The notes under the pieces are model-generated. The model saw only the letters and a program-made list of their open reading frames with translations. It was not told where the DNA came from and ran no database searches. Position numbers and translations under genes: made by a program. Positions 8,491 to 18,300 of a stretch of DNA of 64,000 bases are shown here, piece after piece. The number at the start of each line of letters is the position of its first letter. The first letter of the stretch is position 1. Source of the DNA: Streptomyces spiralis (GTDB taxonomy: Bacteria > Actinomycetota > Actinomycetes > Streptomycetales > Streptomycetaceae); assembly GCF_014654675.1 (NCBI RefSeq), contig NZ_BNBC01000001.1, positions 444,010 to 508,009 on the forward strand, given 5' to 3'.

Positions 8491-9039
8491 ATGCGAGTAG
8501 CTACCCGAGCGAAGACCCAGTCGCCCAAGGCGAAGTGGGCCACACGGCTTGTCGGCGCGGGCCTGACGGCCGCAGTGGCAGTCGGCCTCACCGCCAGCCC
8601 CGCGCTGGCGGCGCCCGGCCCTCAGTACGATGCCGCAGTGGCCCCGACGGAGACCGATCTCCAGACCAACCCGTTCTGCCAGGACATTGGCCTCGGCAGC
8701 GCAGTGCAGAACACCACGGGCGAAAACCCCTCGGGATCCGGCCAGCTCCCGCTGCCGGATGGCAGCACCATCGACTTCAACATCTACCCCAACAACATCG
8801 ACCCGGTGACGCCTGACGGGCAGCTGGTCGACTTCTCCTACAGCACGGGCAGCACCTTCGCCGCCGCCGCTGTCATCGTCAAGGGCGGCCCGAGGGCGAA
8901 CGTCTACGACTACAGGAGCCTCGGCAGCGGCAGCATCGCGGCCGACACGACGCTCCACACGTCGGTCAACCCCCAGAACGACAAGTTCTACGGCATCAGC
9001 CACATCGTCTTCTGCTCGGTCAAGACCAAGTACACCTGA
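8491..9039 (+). CDS. Small secreted protein of unknown function
   Basis: 182 aa. The N-terminus is a classical Sec signal peptide: basic residues to about 20, a hydrophobic core (LVGAGLTAAVAVGLTAS), and an ALAA cleavage site near residue 42. The mature part of about 140 residues is acidic and rich in Ser/Thr/Asn, with two cysteines (in NPFCQDIG and VFCSVK) that could form a disulfide. An AAGGAGG lies 10 nt before the ATG. I recognise no family. It stands alone between the EPS operon promoter and a bidirectional terminator, so its own promoter is likely. Confidence 0.8.
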   Translation: MRVATRAKTQSPKAKWATRLVGAGLTAAVAVGLTASPALAAPGPQYDAAVAPTETDLQTNPFCQDIGLGSAVQNTTGENPSGSGQLPLPDGSTIDFNIYPNNIDPVTPDGQLVDFSYSTGSTFAAAAVIVKGGPRANVYDYRSLGSGSIAADTTLHTSVNPQNDKFYGISHIVFCSVKTKYT

Positions 9040-9122
9040 TGGGGCTCGGGCCGGCTGTGCGGAACGGCCCGTCCGGCGGTGAGGCGTGAATAGGTTCACG
9101 CACCCGCCGTCACAATGAAGGA

Positions 9123-9152
9123 GTGGGGGCCCGGGAATTCCCGGGCCCCACA
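9123..9152. terminator. Bidirectional intrinsic terminator
   Basis: A GTGGGGGCCCGGG arm, AATT loop and CCCGGGCCCCAC arm form an almost perfect GC-rich hairpin between the secreted protein gene ending at 9039 and the convergent methyltransferase remnant ending at 9175. Confidence 0.8.
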
Positions 9153-9174
9153 CGTGTCGCATGTGATCCGCGTG

Positions 9175-9988
9175 TCAGTGGGCCAGCTCACTCCATGACT
9201 TCAGGCCGGTGAGCCGGCGGAACTCGGAGTCGTCGAGCTCCGGCTTGGCCACCCAGCCCGGCGGCTTCTGCGCGACCAGCGACCACGTGTCCCTGGTCGA
9301 CGGAGCGAGCCGACTGGCGGCCAGGTAGGCACGCAGGAAGCGCCGCGGCACCTTGCAGAGCATGTGGTGGGTGCCGCGCACCTCGCGCGCCTGAAGCCCC
9401 AGCGCCTTGGCCAGCGCCAGGCAGTCGCCCTCGGTGTACTCGCGCACGTGGCCGCGCCAGTTGCCGGGGTACCAGTAGTAGAGCTCGTACTGCGGGTGGC
9501 TGGTCCTGCCGCGCAGCACGTCGAAGCGTTTGCGCAGATTGACGTGGTTGGGGACGGTGACGAACAGGTAGCCGCCGTCGCGGACCCGCTCGAGCAGGCC
9601 GTTCAGCAGGTCGCGCGGCGAGTTGTGGAGCTGTTCCAGCACGTCGCGGGGCTCCGGCGCTGGGCAGAGCGCCACCGCCGAGCTGGATGTACTCGATGCC
9701 CATCTTCTCGGCGAAGTCGAGGATGAGCTCGCGGGCCCGGCCGCGCTTGTGCCATTCGTCCTGGAGGTCGTCGACGGCCGTGCACCGGTAGCCGAGTGCG
9801 GCCAGCACAGCGGTCTTGTCCGCCGGGGCGGCCCCGAAGTCCAGGATGCGCCACCCCGGCTCGAGGAACCGCTGGACGGTCTGGGCGAGCGTGACGTGTC
9901 CGGACAGCTCCGGATCGAAATAGCCGCGGAACGGAAATGCGTCGATGACTTGAGCTACCGCGCGTTCCATCTCGGCATCGACCTTCAT
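9175..9988 (-). pseudogene. SAM-dependent methyltransferase, internally deleted and frameshifted
   Basis: Two overlapping frames encode the halves of one class I methyltransferase. The N-terminal half starts at ATG 9988 (GGGG 5 nt upstream) and reads through the SAM-binding motif I (WRILDFGAAPADKTAVLAAL) and motif II (YRCTAVDDLQDEWHK) to EYIQLGG. The C-terminal half, in another frame, resumes at DVLEQLHNSPRDLLNGLLER and continues to 9175. The joint near 9650-9670 lacks the conserved strand that normally precedes HDVLEHLH, so a short deletion that is not a multiple of three is likely. The product would be non-functional as written. A sequencing error is less likely because residues are missing as well as the frame being shifted. 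Confidence 0.7.
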
Positions 9989-10089
9989 ATGCCCCTGCAT
10001 CGATGTGGCGCCTCATTTCCTGCGGTCGGGACGGACTGACACTTCGGGGCGGTAACGGCTCACCTATGACGCGACGCTCATCCAAGGCG

Positions 10090-10547
10090 GATTCCTTTTT
10101 CTGCGCCTGTCGCCCGGACATGAATCCTGCCATTTCCTCCGACGCGATGAACGGCTGCACACCACGAATGCAGTAGCGCGGATCGACGGATCCCCGCATC
10201 TTGTTCAGATGACGCCCTGGGCCGGCCGGCATGGCGTCGGCGGCCCGCTCGAAACCGGCGATGTCCGCACCGGTCAGGTGGTCGGCAGGGGCGCCGTAGC
10301 GCTCGGCGGTCTCATGGCAGATGCCGTGCACCTCCCCCATGAAGCGCGCCGGCTCCGCCACCCGGCGGCGACCACGCCGTACGGGGGCGTTCCCGCGCCG
10401 ATTCCGGCGCACCGACCGCAATCCCTCCCGCGTTCGCAGCCTTGCCGAGTCCTGGATATTCGACGCGACTTCCGCGCCGAGGTGGAACGCAAGGACGCCG
10501 TTGGTGAGCATTCGGGTGGCCGTCCTGAGCAGTTGCACCCGGGGCAT
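10090..10547 (-). pseudogene. Possible coding remnant, unknown family
   Basis: A minus-strand frame (MPRVQLLRTATRML onward) shows fairly high third-position G/C and a protein-like composition, for example GEVHGICHETAERYGAPADH and GSVDPRYCIRGVQPF, but no ribosome site. It has no stop before it runs into the methyltransferase, and codon bias fades after about 10090. No family is recognised. It could be the decayed end of a gene that stood upstream of the methyltransferase. The rest of 9989-10600 shows nothing else. Confidence 0.3.
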
Positions 10548-10600
10548 GATGAGTAGTTCGCCGCTGCCGGAGCCCACGGGCCGACGGCTTCGATCGGCTC

Positions 10601-11224
10601 ATGCACACGACGACTCCCGCGGCAACGACCGCCGCCCCGGCGCCCCGCCGTCCCTTCCTGTACGGCTACCGCACCGTGACGCTGATCGGCATGGCCATCG
10701 TCGTCCTCCTGGCCTTCGGAGCCGTGGCCTGCCAGTCATTGGAGGGCGGACCCGTCAGATCGGCCGCCGCTTACAGGGAGCGGGGGGCGGAGACGCGGCG
10801 AGCGGGTGAGCGCGCACTGGGCGATCTGAACCCGATCCCCACCCAGGCTGGAACGGCGGACGAAGTGGGCAGCACCTCCTGCGTGGACGACTTCGGCTTC
10901 GACGACGCCGGCGTCACCCGCGACGAACCCACCTACAAATGGGAGTTGGAGTTCCCGAGCCGGGCGGCATACAACTCGGCGGTCGACGACCTGCGCAGAA
11001 CCTGGACCGCCCGCGGCCTGAAAGTGATCGACCTCCCGGCACAGCCCCGGGGCGAACCCGGCGCCGGCCTGCACGGCATCAGGACGACCGACGAGCAAGA
11101 CATCCAACTGTCCCTCGCTCCCGACTACTTCACGGGCAGGCCGACGATCCAGGCTGACGGCGGGTGCATTCGGCACGAAACCGCCCCCGAGGACTACGAC
11201 GACGAGAACGACGAGACCTTCTGA
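10601..11224 (+). CDS. Hypothetical single-pass membrane protein
   Basis: 207 aa. Residues 1-23 are cytoplasmic and Thr/Ala/Pro-rich. A membrane helix (TVTLIGMAIVVLLAFGAVACQ, about 25-46) follows; its cysteine could alternatively be a weak lipobox. The extracellular part is acidic, with two cysteines (STSCVDDFG and GGCIRHE), and ends in a run of Asp/Glu. No Shine-Dalgarno precedes the ATG. It lies beside the type VII secretion genes but on the opposite strand. No function can be assigned. Confidence 0.7.
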   Translation: MHTTTPAATTAAPAPRRPFLYGYRTVTLIGMAIVVLLAFGAVACQSLEGGPVRSAAAYRERGAETRRAGERALGDLNPIPTQAGTADEVGSTSCVDDFGFDDAGVTRDEPTYKWELEFPSRAAYNSAVDDLRRTWTARGLKVIDLPAQPRGEPGAGLHGIRTTDEQDIQLSLAPDYFTGRPTIQADGGCIRHETAPEDYDDENDETF

Positions 11225-11275
11225 CCCGAGCCGCGCCCCTGCCTCCCGTCCCACGCGACCCGATCACAACCTGCC

Positions 11276-11307
11276 GAACCGGAACCCGCAACCACGGGCT
11301 CCGGTTC
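11276..11307 (+). terminator. Terminator-like hairpin
   Basis: GAACCGGAACCCG and CGGGCTCCGGTTC can pair with one mismatch across a 6-nt loop, 50 nt after the stop of the membrane protein gene and ahead of the convergent mycosin gene. Confidence 0.5.
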
Positions 11308-11439
11308 CGCGGGCGGTCCCTGGACGAGGCGATGAAGGCAGTACGCGATTGAGCTGGACCTGGGAGTATGCCTTCGCAGCGGAGGAAGCCGTGAGCCAGG
11401 ACGGCTGTCGCCGCTGGGCGATGCGAACCGCTCCGACCG

Positions 11440-12987
11440 TCAGCGGGTCTGGACCGGAGGCCAGGTACCCGAGGCACACATCTCCATGTACTGGGCCACG
11501 GGAAGGTGGGTCGGTGGGGTGTGGGGGCTCGCTCCGGAGTGCGGGACGACGATGGCGGCGCTGAACGGAGCCTTCGTCGGGTCGCCCGTCTCCATGTGTT
11601 CCCTGAAGTCGAAGCGGAACGTCCAGCCGTAGGCGAAGTCGATTCCCGAGTCCGGGAAGACGATCACGGAGCCGGCCTTCTCCGGGTACGCGGTGGTGTT
11701 CAGATAGTGGGAGGCCGCGGCAACCGCATCCTCCCTGCTCCTCTTCTTCCCGCCGGAACGCCGGCGCCTGGCGACAACGGCGGCCGCCACGGCTCCCCCG
11801 ACGACCACGACCGCGCCGGCACCCAGCCCGATCCACAGCATGCCGTCGCCGCCGCTGTCCTCGGAGGAAACGCCTGCGGCGACACCTTGGTCCTGTGCGG
11901 CGCCGGAGTCCTTGCCCGACGGTGAGGACGAGGGCTCGGCCGGCGCCGTCGACTCCGCCGCTGCGAGGTCCGGCAGCGGATAGACGTCCGCCGGCCCCGG
12001 ATCTCCCGGGTTCTGCAGCGCGATGCGCGGCCGCACGATCCCGTACCCGATGGAGTCGTTGCGCTTGGCGCCGTTGGTGGGCGCGCCGATGGTGTTGAGC
12101 ATGACGCGGAGGACCTGGTTGTTGGTCCAGGTCGGGTGCTCGGACCAGATCAGGGCGGCACTGGCGGAGGCGAGGGCGGTGGCGTCGCTGGTGCCGTCCG
12201 TCCTGCAAAGGCCCGTCTTGCCGCCGCACGCATGGACCATGTCTTCGCCCGGCGCAGCCACGTCCACCTGGGATCCGTACTCGGAGAAGGAGGAACGCCG
12301 GAGGTTCTTGCCGACCGCTGCGACACCAACGACACCAGGGGTACCGGCCGGATACAGGACCGGGTTGCCTTTTTCAGCGTTGTTGCCCACGCCTGCGAAA
12401 ATCAGTGAGCCGCGATCCAGGGCATATTTGACCGCAGCGGTGAGCTCGGGCGTGCCGATCGACGACACCATGGATATGTTGATGACCTGAGCATGCTGAT
12501 CTGCTGCATAGCGGATGGCCTTGCTGAAGTACGCGGGCCTTCCGAAGCCCAACGCATCCTCGTTCTCGGAAGGTACGCGAACGGGAAGGACCTTGGCACC
12601 AGGGGCGAGGCCGAACGCTCCCTTCCCGCCCCCGTAGGCTCCGGTGCCGGCGATGAGCCCGGCCATCCCCGTGCCGTGGCCGTCATAGTCCGTGTGTTCG
12701 TCGCCGGCACTCTTCGGCGGGGCCAGATCTTTCCCGTCGAGTACCTGCCCCTTCAGGTCTGGATTGGTCGGGTCGACTCCGCTGTCGATCACCGCGACCG
12801 TGATGCCCTTACCTGTACTCGTCCGCCACATCTCCTCCGCATGCATGGCGTCCAGGTGCCACTGCAGGGAACGCGTGGAGTCGGCCTGCGCCTGCGTTGC
12901 TGCGCCTCCCACCATCAGCAGGCCAAGGGCCGTTGAGGCCACTGCACGGATCCCTCTCTGCCGCGTGTTGGCCCCGGGCATGCGCAT
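11440..12987 (-). CDS. Type VII secretion mycosin (subtilase) with C-terminal cytoplasmic immunity-like domain
   Basis: 515 aa. Mycosins are membrane-anchored S8 serine proteases of type VII secretion. A signal peptide (about 1-36) precedes a subtilase domain with catalytic Asp68 (VIDSGVD), His104 (GHGTGMAG) and Ser267 (GTSDATALAS), and an oxyanion Asn in GVGNNAE. A Pro/Ser/Gly-rich linker leads to a membrane helix (about 383-405, then RRRR). Typical mycosins end there. This one continues for about 100 residues (418-515) with AYGWTFRFDFREHMETGDP and AAIVVPHSGASPH. By eye this resembles YrhB/Imm35-type immunity domains, an inference needing profile search. Start: ATG with AAGGG about 10 nt upstream. 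It lies 21 nt after the PPE-like gene. Confidence 0.85.
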   Translation of the reverse strand: MRMPGANTRQRGIRAVASTALGLLMVGGAATQAQADSTRSLQWHLDAMHAEEMWRTSTGKGITVAVIDSGVDPTNPDLKGQVLDGKDLAPPKSAGDEHTDYDGHGTGMAGLIAGTGAYGGGKGAFGLAPGAKVLPVRVPSENEDALGFGRPAYFSKAIRYAADQHAQVINISMVSSIGTPELTAAVKYALDRGSLIFAGVGNNAEKGNPVLYPAGTPGVVGVAAVGKNLRRSSFSEYGSQVDVAAPGEDMVHACGGKTGLCRTDGTSDATALASASAALIWSEHPTWTNNQVLRVMLNTIGAPTNGAKRNDSIGYGIVRPRIALQNPGDPGPADVYPLPDLAAAESTAPAEPSSSPSGKDSGAAQDQGVAAGVSSEDSGGDGMLWIGLGAGAVVVVGGAVAAAVVARRRRSGGKKRSREDAVAAASHYLNTTAYPEKAGSVIVFPDSGIDFAYGWTFRFDFREHMETGDPTKAPFSAAIVVPHSGASPHTPPTHLPVAQYMEMCASGTWPPVQTR

Positions 12988-13008
12988 GGTGTTGGTATCC
13001 CTTGACCG

Positions 13009-14595
13009 TCAGTCGGTGGTCGGCGGTTCGTTTCGGCGGTCGTTGCGCTGCTTGTCGTTCCGCTGCTGCGCGCGACGGGTTGCTCCACTCGGAGCACCGC
13101 GAACGCCACGCCGCGTAGAAGGCTCACTGGGCACACCGCCTGCGATGCCTCCCCGCGTCGGTGCGGAGGGTACCTGTGCGCCGGGTCGCGCCGGGGCACC
13201 CCCGGCTCTCTGCGGTGTACCGCCGACGATTCCGTCGCGCGGCGTCGCACCAGAACGCCCGGCAGTGGGCCCCGAGGTCCGCGTGGCCGGCTGCCCTGTC
13301 GCTCCTGCGTTCGGCAGACGGCTGCTCGAACCGCGACCGGCTGCCGGCTCACCACCAAGCGAGGGCCCAAGTGCCCGACCCATCGACTTGCCAGTGCCGG
13401 AGGGCGCACCCGGACGCCCGCCGGTGATTCCTGAGCCGGATGTGCCACCTCGACTCGGGTTCTGGCCTGAGACGGCACGGCCGACCGGTCCAGTCGAACT
13501 CGGCAGGTTACGGCCCGGGGTACGGCTGACGTCCGCGATGCCACGGCTCGCAGCACGCCCCACGGGTCCTTGCCCGGGCTGGGCGGGCAAGCGGCCCCCG
13601 CCGACGGGTCTTCCGGTGCCGCCTGACGTCGAAGGCAGCCGCACAGGACCCCGAGGCAGCGGTGCAACCGGGCCATTCGTCGGCAACGGCGCTTGCGTGT
13701 CCGGTCGGGCGGTCGTGGGAGGTACGTCCACGGGGCCCGTGGAGCGCTGATGCACTTCTGGCTGCACAGTCACTGAGTCGATGCCGACATGCGCCGCAGG
13801 CGCAATCGTCGACGGATGCACATGACCGGACGGCACCGCACTCGCGGGCAGATCCGCACCGATCCCCGGGTCCACAACCCGGTGCTCGGTCCTTGCGGTC
13901 CCCGCACTTCGAGCGGTTCCCGAACTGACGCTTCCGCTGTCTGTCCTCCCCGCGGTACCACTCCCGGGGCGAGCGATGTCCTCGGACGACTGACCGATGC
14001 CCGGTGTGATCGACGTGGGCGGCGGCGGAAACTTCGGTCGCTCCAAGGTGTTCATCTGCGTCGCGGACTGCTCGTACGACTGCCCCAGCTTGCGCATCTG
14101 GGCTGCCGCCTCCAGGCGGACCTTCTCGCGGTCGGCCTTGAGCGCGGCGAGTTCGCCGGCGGACTTGGTGCGGATGGCGGCGGCGTCCGGGTCGTTGTGG
14201 GCGGCGTTCGCCGCGTCGAGGTTGGCCTGGGCGCTCTTGGTGTCGCGGGGCGTCGACGCCTGGACGGTGGCGATCGCGCTCGAGGCGTGGCCCAGCCACT
14301 TCCCGGCACCCTCGCTGAAGTCGCCCAGCCGATGGGTCGAGTTGGCCAGGTCGTCGGCCCAGGTGCGGAACGCCTCCGCGCCGTCGCCCTTCCACGCCAC
14401 CCACTGCGGACGGACCTTCAACTCGTCCGCGATCTTGCGGATCTCCTTGGCGGCCGCGGTCAGACGGTCGGCGGCTGCCTGCACCTCGCCGGCGTTCGCC
14501 TGGTCCAGCCACGCGAGCATCTGCTCGTGGCTCATGCTCTCGAAGGACGTACCGCCGCCGTTTCCCTTTCCTGCCCCTGCCCCTGCCCCTGCCAT
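13009..14595 (-). CDS. WXG/PPE-like type VII secretion protein with long Pro/Gly/Ser-rich tail
   Basis: 528 aa from ATG at 14595, with GGAGG 5 nt upstream. The longer upstream frame overlaps the neighbouring gene and is rejected. Residues 20-200 are alpha-helical with a W-x-G turn (WKG at 68-70, in QWVAWKGDGAEAFRTWADDL), matching four-helix bundles exported by type VII systems. From about residue 205 the protein is low-complexity Pro/Gly/Ser/Thr/Arg, probably disordered, and cell-wall-spanning or linker-like. No toxin domain is visible at the end. Followed 21 nt later by the mycosin, preceded 40 nt by another helical protein: a three-gene unit. Confidence 0.75.
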   Translation of the reverse strand: MAGAGAGAGKGNGGGTSFESMSHEQMLAWLDQANAGEVQAAADRLTAAAKEIRKIADELKVRPQWVAWKGDGAEAFRTWADDLANSTHRLGDFSEGAGKWLGHASSAIATVQASTPRDTKSAQANLDAANAAHNDPDAAAIRTKSAGELAALKADREKVRLEAAAQMRKLGQSYEQSATQMNTLERPKFPPPPTSITPGIGQSSEDIARPGSGTAGRTDSGSVSSGTARSAGTARTEHRVVDPGIGADLPASAVPSGHVHPSTIAPAAHVGIDSVTVQPEVHQRSTGPVDVPPTTARPDTQAPLPTNGPVAPLPRGPVRLPSTSGGTGRPVGGGRLPAQPGQGPVGRAASRGIADVSRTPGRNLPSSTGPVGRAVSGQNPSRGGTSGSGITGGRPGAPSGTGKSMGRALGPSLGGEPAAGRGSSSRLPNAGATGQPATRTSGPTAGRSGATPRDGIVGGTPQRAGGAPARPGAQVPSAPTRGGIAGGVPSEPSTRRGVRGAPSGATRRAQQRNDKQRNDRRNEPPTTD

Positions 14596-14635
14596 CAGGC
14601 CTCCCCCGTCAGAGTCCGAAAGACGACCGTCGTCA

Positions 14636-15205
14636 TCAGATCGTGCCACCCGAGTCGCCCGTCGGCGGCTGCCCGTCCTGGTGCGCCGGATTCGCCCCGG
14701 GGTCGCCCTGACCGTGGGTCTTCCTGCGCAGGGACGGGTCGTAGGTCCCGCCGTAGTGCTCGGTCGTCTCCGCGCTGATCGCCGCCATCCGCCTGCGGAC
14801 GTCGATGTCGATGTTCTGGTAGCCCTTGTGCGAGGCCACGACCGCGATGCCCATGCCCTCCATGGAGTCGGACAGCAGCTTGGACAGCGTCTCGAGTTCG
14901 CTGACGACCGTCTCGTACGCCGTGTAGAGGCCGGCCGCCTCCGACCACTCCCCTCCTCCGCCGCCGAACTCATGGCGTGCGAGGCGGCCCTTGCCGACCT
15001 TGCCCGGACCGGCCTCGGAGCCCTTCAGATCGTGGATCAGGGCGTCCACTCTCTTCTTGAACTCCGTGAACGAGGTGTACTCCGCCGCCAGCGCGGCCGC
15101 GGCCCCGACGGCGGCGGCCCCGGTCGCCGCGAACATCCCCGCCATACCCGACAGCAACGGCGACGGCTCATCGCCCGCCCCCGAACCGGCATCGCTCGGC
15201 AACAC
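14636..15205 (-). CDS. Putative type VII secretion-associated helical protein
   Basis: 189 aa from GTG at 15205, with GGGGGAGG 6 nt upstream. Residues 20-43 are hydrophobic and Ala/Gly-rich (GMFAATGAAAVGAAAALAA), then two long helices follow (FTEFKKRVDALIHDLK and the segment around AYETVVSELETLSKLLSDSM). This shape resembles WXG100-like or small PPE partners, but a canonical WXG is absent. The C-terminus is polar and Pro/Gly-rich. It is the first gene of the unit with the WXG/PPE-like protein and mycosin, and probably co-secreted or a partner. Family assignment is by context. Confidence 0.65.
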   Translation of the reverse strand: MLPSDAGSGAGDEPSPLLSGMAGMFAATGAAAVGAAAALAAEYTSFTEFKKRVDALIHDLKGSEAGPGKVGKGRLARHEFGGGGGEWSEAAGLYTAYETVVSELETLSKLLSDSMEGMGIAVVASHKGYQNIDIDVRRRMAAISAETTEHYGGTYDPSLRRKTHGQGDPGANPAHQDGQPPTGDSGGTI

Positions 15206-15301
15206 AACGTCCTCCCCCGTGAGTTCGTAAGCGAAAGCCTCGGGACAACTCTAGCTACATCCAGTGACAGTCCCGCGTCGGGCTGTGCGCCCGAAGCGAA
15301 A

Positions 15302-15333
15302 GGAGCCTGTGCCGCACAAGCAGCACAGGCTCC
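15302..15333 (-). terminator. Intrinsic terminator of the GH115 gene
   Basis: GGAGCCTGTGC pairs perfectly with GCACAGGCTCC around a 10-nt loop. On the minus strand it is followed by TTTCGCTT, 40 nt after the GH115 stop, and it insulates the downstream type VII genes. Confidence 0.8.
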
Positions 15334-15372
15334 GGAAAAAGGGGTCACACGCCCTGCGTCACTCCCCCTCCG

Positions 15373-18300
15373 TCACACCCTCCTGCTCTCCACCGGCCCC
15401 AGATACGTCTCCGGCAGCCCGCCCACGTCGATCAGCAGCCGCTGCACCACCACCGTCGGGTCGACCATCCAGAACTTCAGGCGGTGGACGCCCGCGCTCG
15501 TGAGGGTGTGCTTGGTGGGCGTGCGGTTGATGTTGTCCGAGGTGTTCCTGGCCCACTGGTTGTTCATCGTGCCGTCGTCCGAGCCGGTGGCCGCGATGAT
15601 GTCGACCGTCTGCGGGGTCTGGTCGTCGAAGGAGACGGCGTAGCGCAGGCCGCCCTGACCGCCCGCAAGTGCGGGGTTGCGCGGGGAGAGTTCGGCCCAG
15701 ACCGTCACCTCGCCCGGGGTCGGGGTGAGCAGGGTCACCTCGTACTCCAGGCGGGCGGACGAGCCGCCGGGGGTGTGGCGGGGGGCCGTCACCGGCCACG
15801 GGGTCATGCCCGAGGTCGTACGGCCGATGTCGTCCAGGCGGCGCCACTCGCCCACCGCACGGGCGTAGTGCTCGGCGTCGATCGCGACGTAGCCGCCGGC
15901 CTCCACGAAGCCGCGCAGGCCGCGCGCCACCCGCGTGGACGGCTTGCTCGCCGTGCAGGAGACGGTCACCGTGCTGCCCGCGCCCGTGATCGTCAGTGTG
16001 CCGGTCGCCCCGTCGGCCGGGACCCTCGACCAGTCCGCCCGCACCTCCAGGCGCACCTGCTGGTCCACCCGGCCCTTCGTGCGGTCGACCTTCAGCCACG
16101 GGGCGGAGGTCTCGACGCGGTAGTCGAAGGACGTACGGCCCCGGTTGAAGATCTCCACGTACTGCTGCGGGCGGGTCTGGTACGGGCTGAACTCGGGGAG
16201 CTTCGCCTCCTCGGCATCCGCACCGCCCGGCCACCATGTGCCCGCGTCCTCGGCGCCGTCGACCGACACGCCCAGTTCGGCCGCCTCCGGCAGGTCGATC
16301 CGCTTCACCGCGGGGAACAGCACGTCCGGCAGCGCCACGTTGTCCTTCTCCGGCTGCTGCCAGGGGGCGTTCGGGCCGTAGCGGTCGACGTCTCCGTAGT
16401 CGATGTGGGGCTGGGTCTGGAAGCCCTTCCACTTTCCGTTCGCCACCTGCGCGTTGAAGCGGTCGGCCAGGGACAGGTCCTTGGCGAGGCCCGCCTCCGC
16501 CTGCGCCGCGCGGGCGTTCGTCGCGGCCCGGCCCTGTCCCGCGTAAAGGAGGTTCGTGAACTCCGCCTGGCGCAGCTCGTACAGGTTCGCCGTGGCCTCC
16601 ACCTCGTAGCCCACCAGCTCGAACCACGCGTCCCGGGTGCCGGCGGGCAGCGCGCGGGCGATCCTGTCGGCCTTCTTCGCCAGGGTCTGCCACTCCTCGG
16701 TGACCCGCTCCAGCTCGCGGTGGGCGAAGTAGTACGGGCTCTGCTGGTCGTCGTTCACCGGCTTGCCGTCCTGCACCGTGATACGGCGGTTGAGCAGTTC
16801 CGGCTTGCGGCGGGCCTGGAGCCGACCGTATGCCGCGAGTACGTCCGCGATCGCCGCGGAGTGCGCCTCGCCGAAGTTCTGGCGGGCGTAGCGCCGCTCC
16901 CACTCCGGCAGGCGTTCCTGCGGCCAGTTCTCGGGGCTCCAGGCGTAGTTCAGGAAGAACTCCGTCGGCAGTTCGTTGCCCTTGAGGTCGCCCACGTTCG
17001 CCACCCACAGGCCGTGGTTGCCGAAGGTGTGGGCCTGGTGGAGCTGGTCCCAGGTGTTGCGGATGTTGGCGGTGTCGACCCACTTGTAGTTGCGGCCCGC
17101 GCCCACGTAGTCGAAGTGGTAGTACAGGCCGTAGCCGCCGTCGCGCGCGGGCTCGGCCGGGTCCGGGTGCTTGCGGATGTTGCCCCAGTTGTCGTCCGTG
17201 AGGACCACCGTCACGTCGTCGGGTGCTCGCAGGCCGCGGTCCCAGTAGCGCTGCACCTCCTTGTACAGCGTCCACACCTGCGGGGTCTCGGTGGCCGGCC
17301 TGCCGGTGACCTCCTCGAGGATCTGGCGCTGCACCGCGATGATCTCCCGCATCAGCTCGATGCCGTCGCCGTCGGGCAGGCTGGTGTCGCCGTTGCCGCG
17401 CATCCCGAGGGTGACCACGCCCTCGAAGCCCTGGTCGACCATGCGCTGGATGCCGGCCCGCCAGTACTTCTTGAGGGCTTCCGCGTTGCGTACGTACGAC
17501 CACTCGCCGGTGCCGCCGTAGGGGTCGTGGCCCGGGGTGACGATCGCGCCGGAGGAGTCCCGCACGGCGGCGGTCGCGTGGCGGTTCCACTCCTCGATGC
17601 CGCGCATCATGGGGGCCTCGTGGGAGGTGCCCATGACGATGCCGTACTCGGCGGCCCGCCGGTGGTTGTCCGGGTCGTCCTCGGCGAAGGCACGGCCCCA
17701 CACTGCGGGCCAGAGGTAGTTGCCCTTCAAGCGGAGCAACAGCTCGAAGACCTTCGCGTAGAAGTCGGCGTTGAAACCGCCGGGGTAGCCCTCCGCCTTG
17801 CCCGGTCCGAAGTACTCCGGGGCCCAGGTGCCGAGCGCCGGGTTCTCGTCGTTGATGAACACGCCCCGGTACTTCACCGTCGGCGTGCCCTGAGTGAACC
17901 GGCCCGGCAGGATCCACACGCGGTTCCTGCGCACCGGCGGCACGTCGTCCCACCAGTACCACGGGGAGACCCCGATGCCGTACGAGACGTCGTAGGCGCC
18001 GAAGATGGTGCCGCGCGGGTCGCTGCCCGCGATGACGAACGCGCGCTCCACGCCCGGCATCGGATGGTCCACCACGGTCTGGAGGGAGGTCTCCCAGCGG
18101 TCCCGGACGCCGGTGACGTCCAGCTTGCCGGACTTCACCAGGCCGTCGATCAGCGGGCTGCGGCCGATGGTCCCGACGAGCACGGCGTAGCGGGCGACGG
18201 TGCTGCCGGGGCGTACGCCCGTGACCCGCTCGATGTCGCCGCGCAGGTCCGCCGCGGCCCGTACGACGCCCGGGTGGTCGTCGTCGCTGACCAGGACGGG

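Noticed and set aside
13009..14973. 654-aa start for the WXG/PPE-like protein
   Set aside because: The extra N-terminus overlaps the 189-aa gene out of frame and is Arg/Ser-rich; ATG at 14595 has a good ribosome site.
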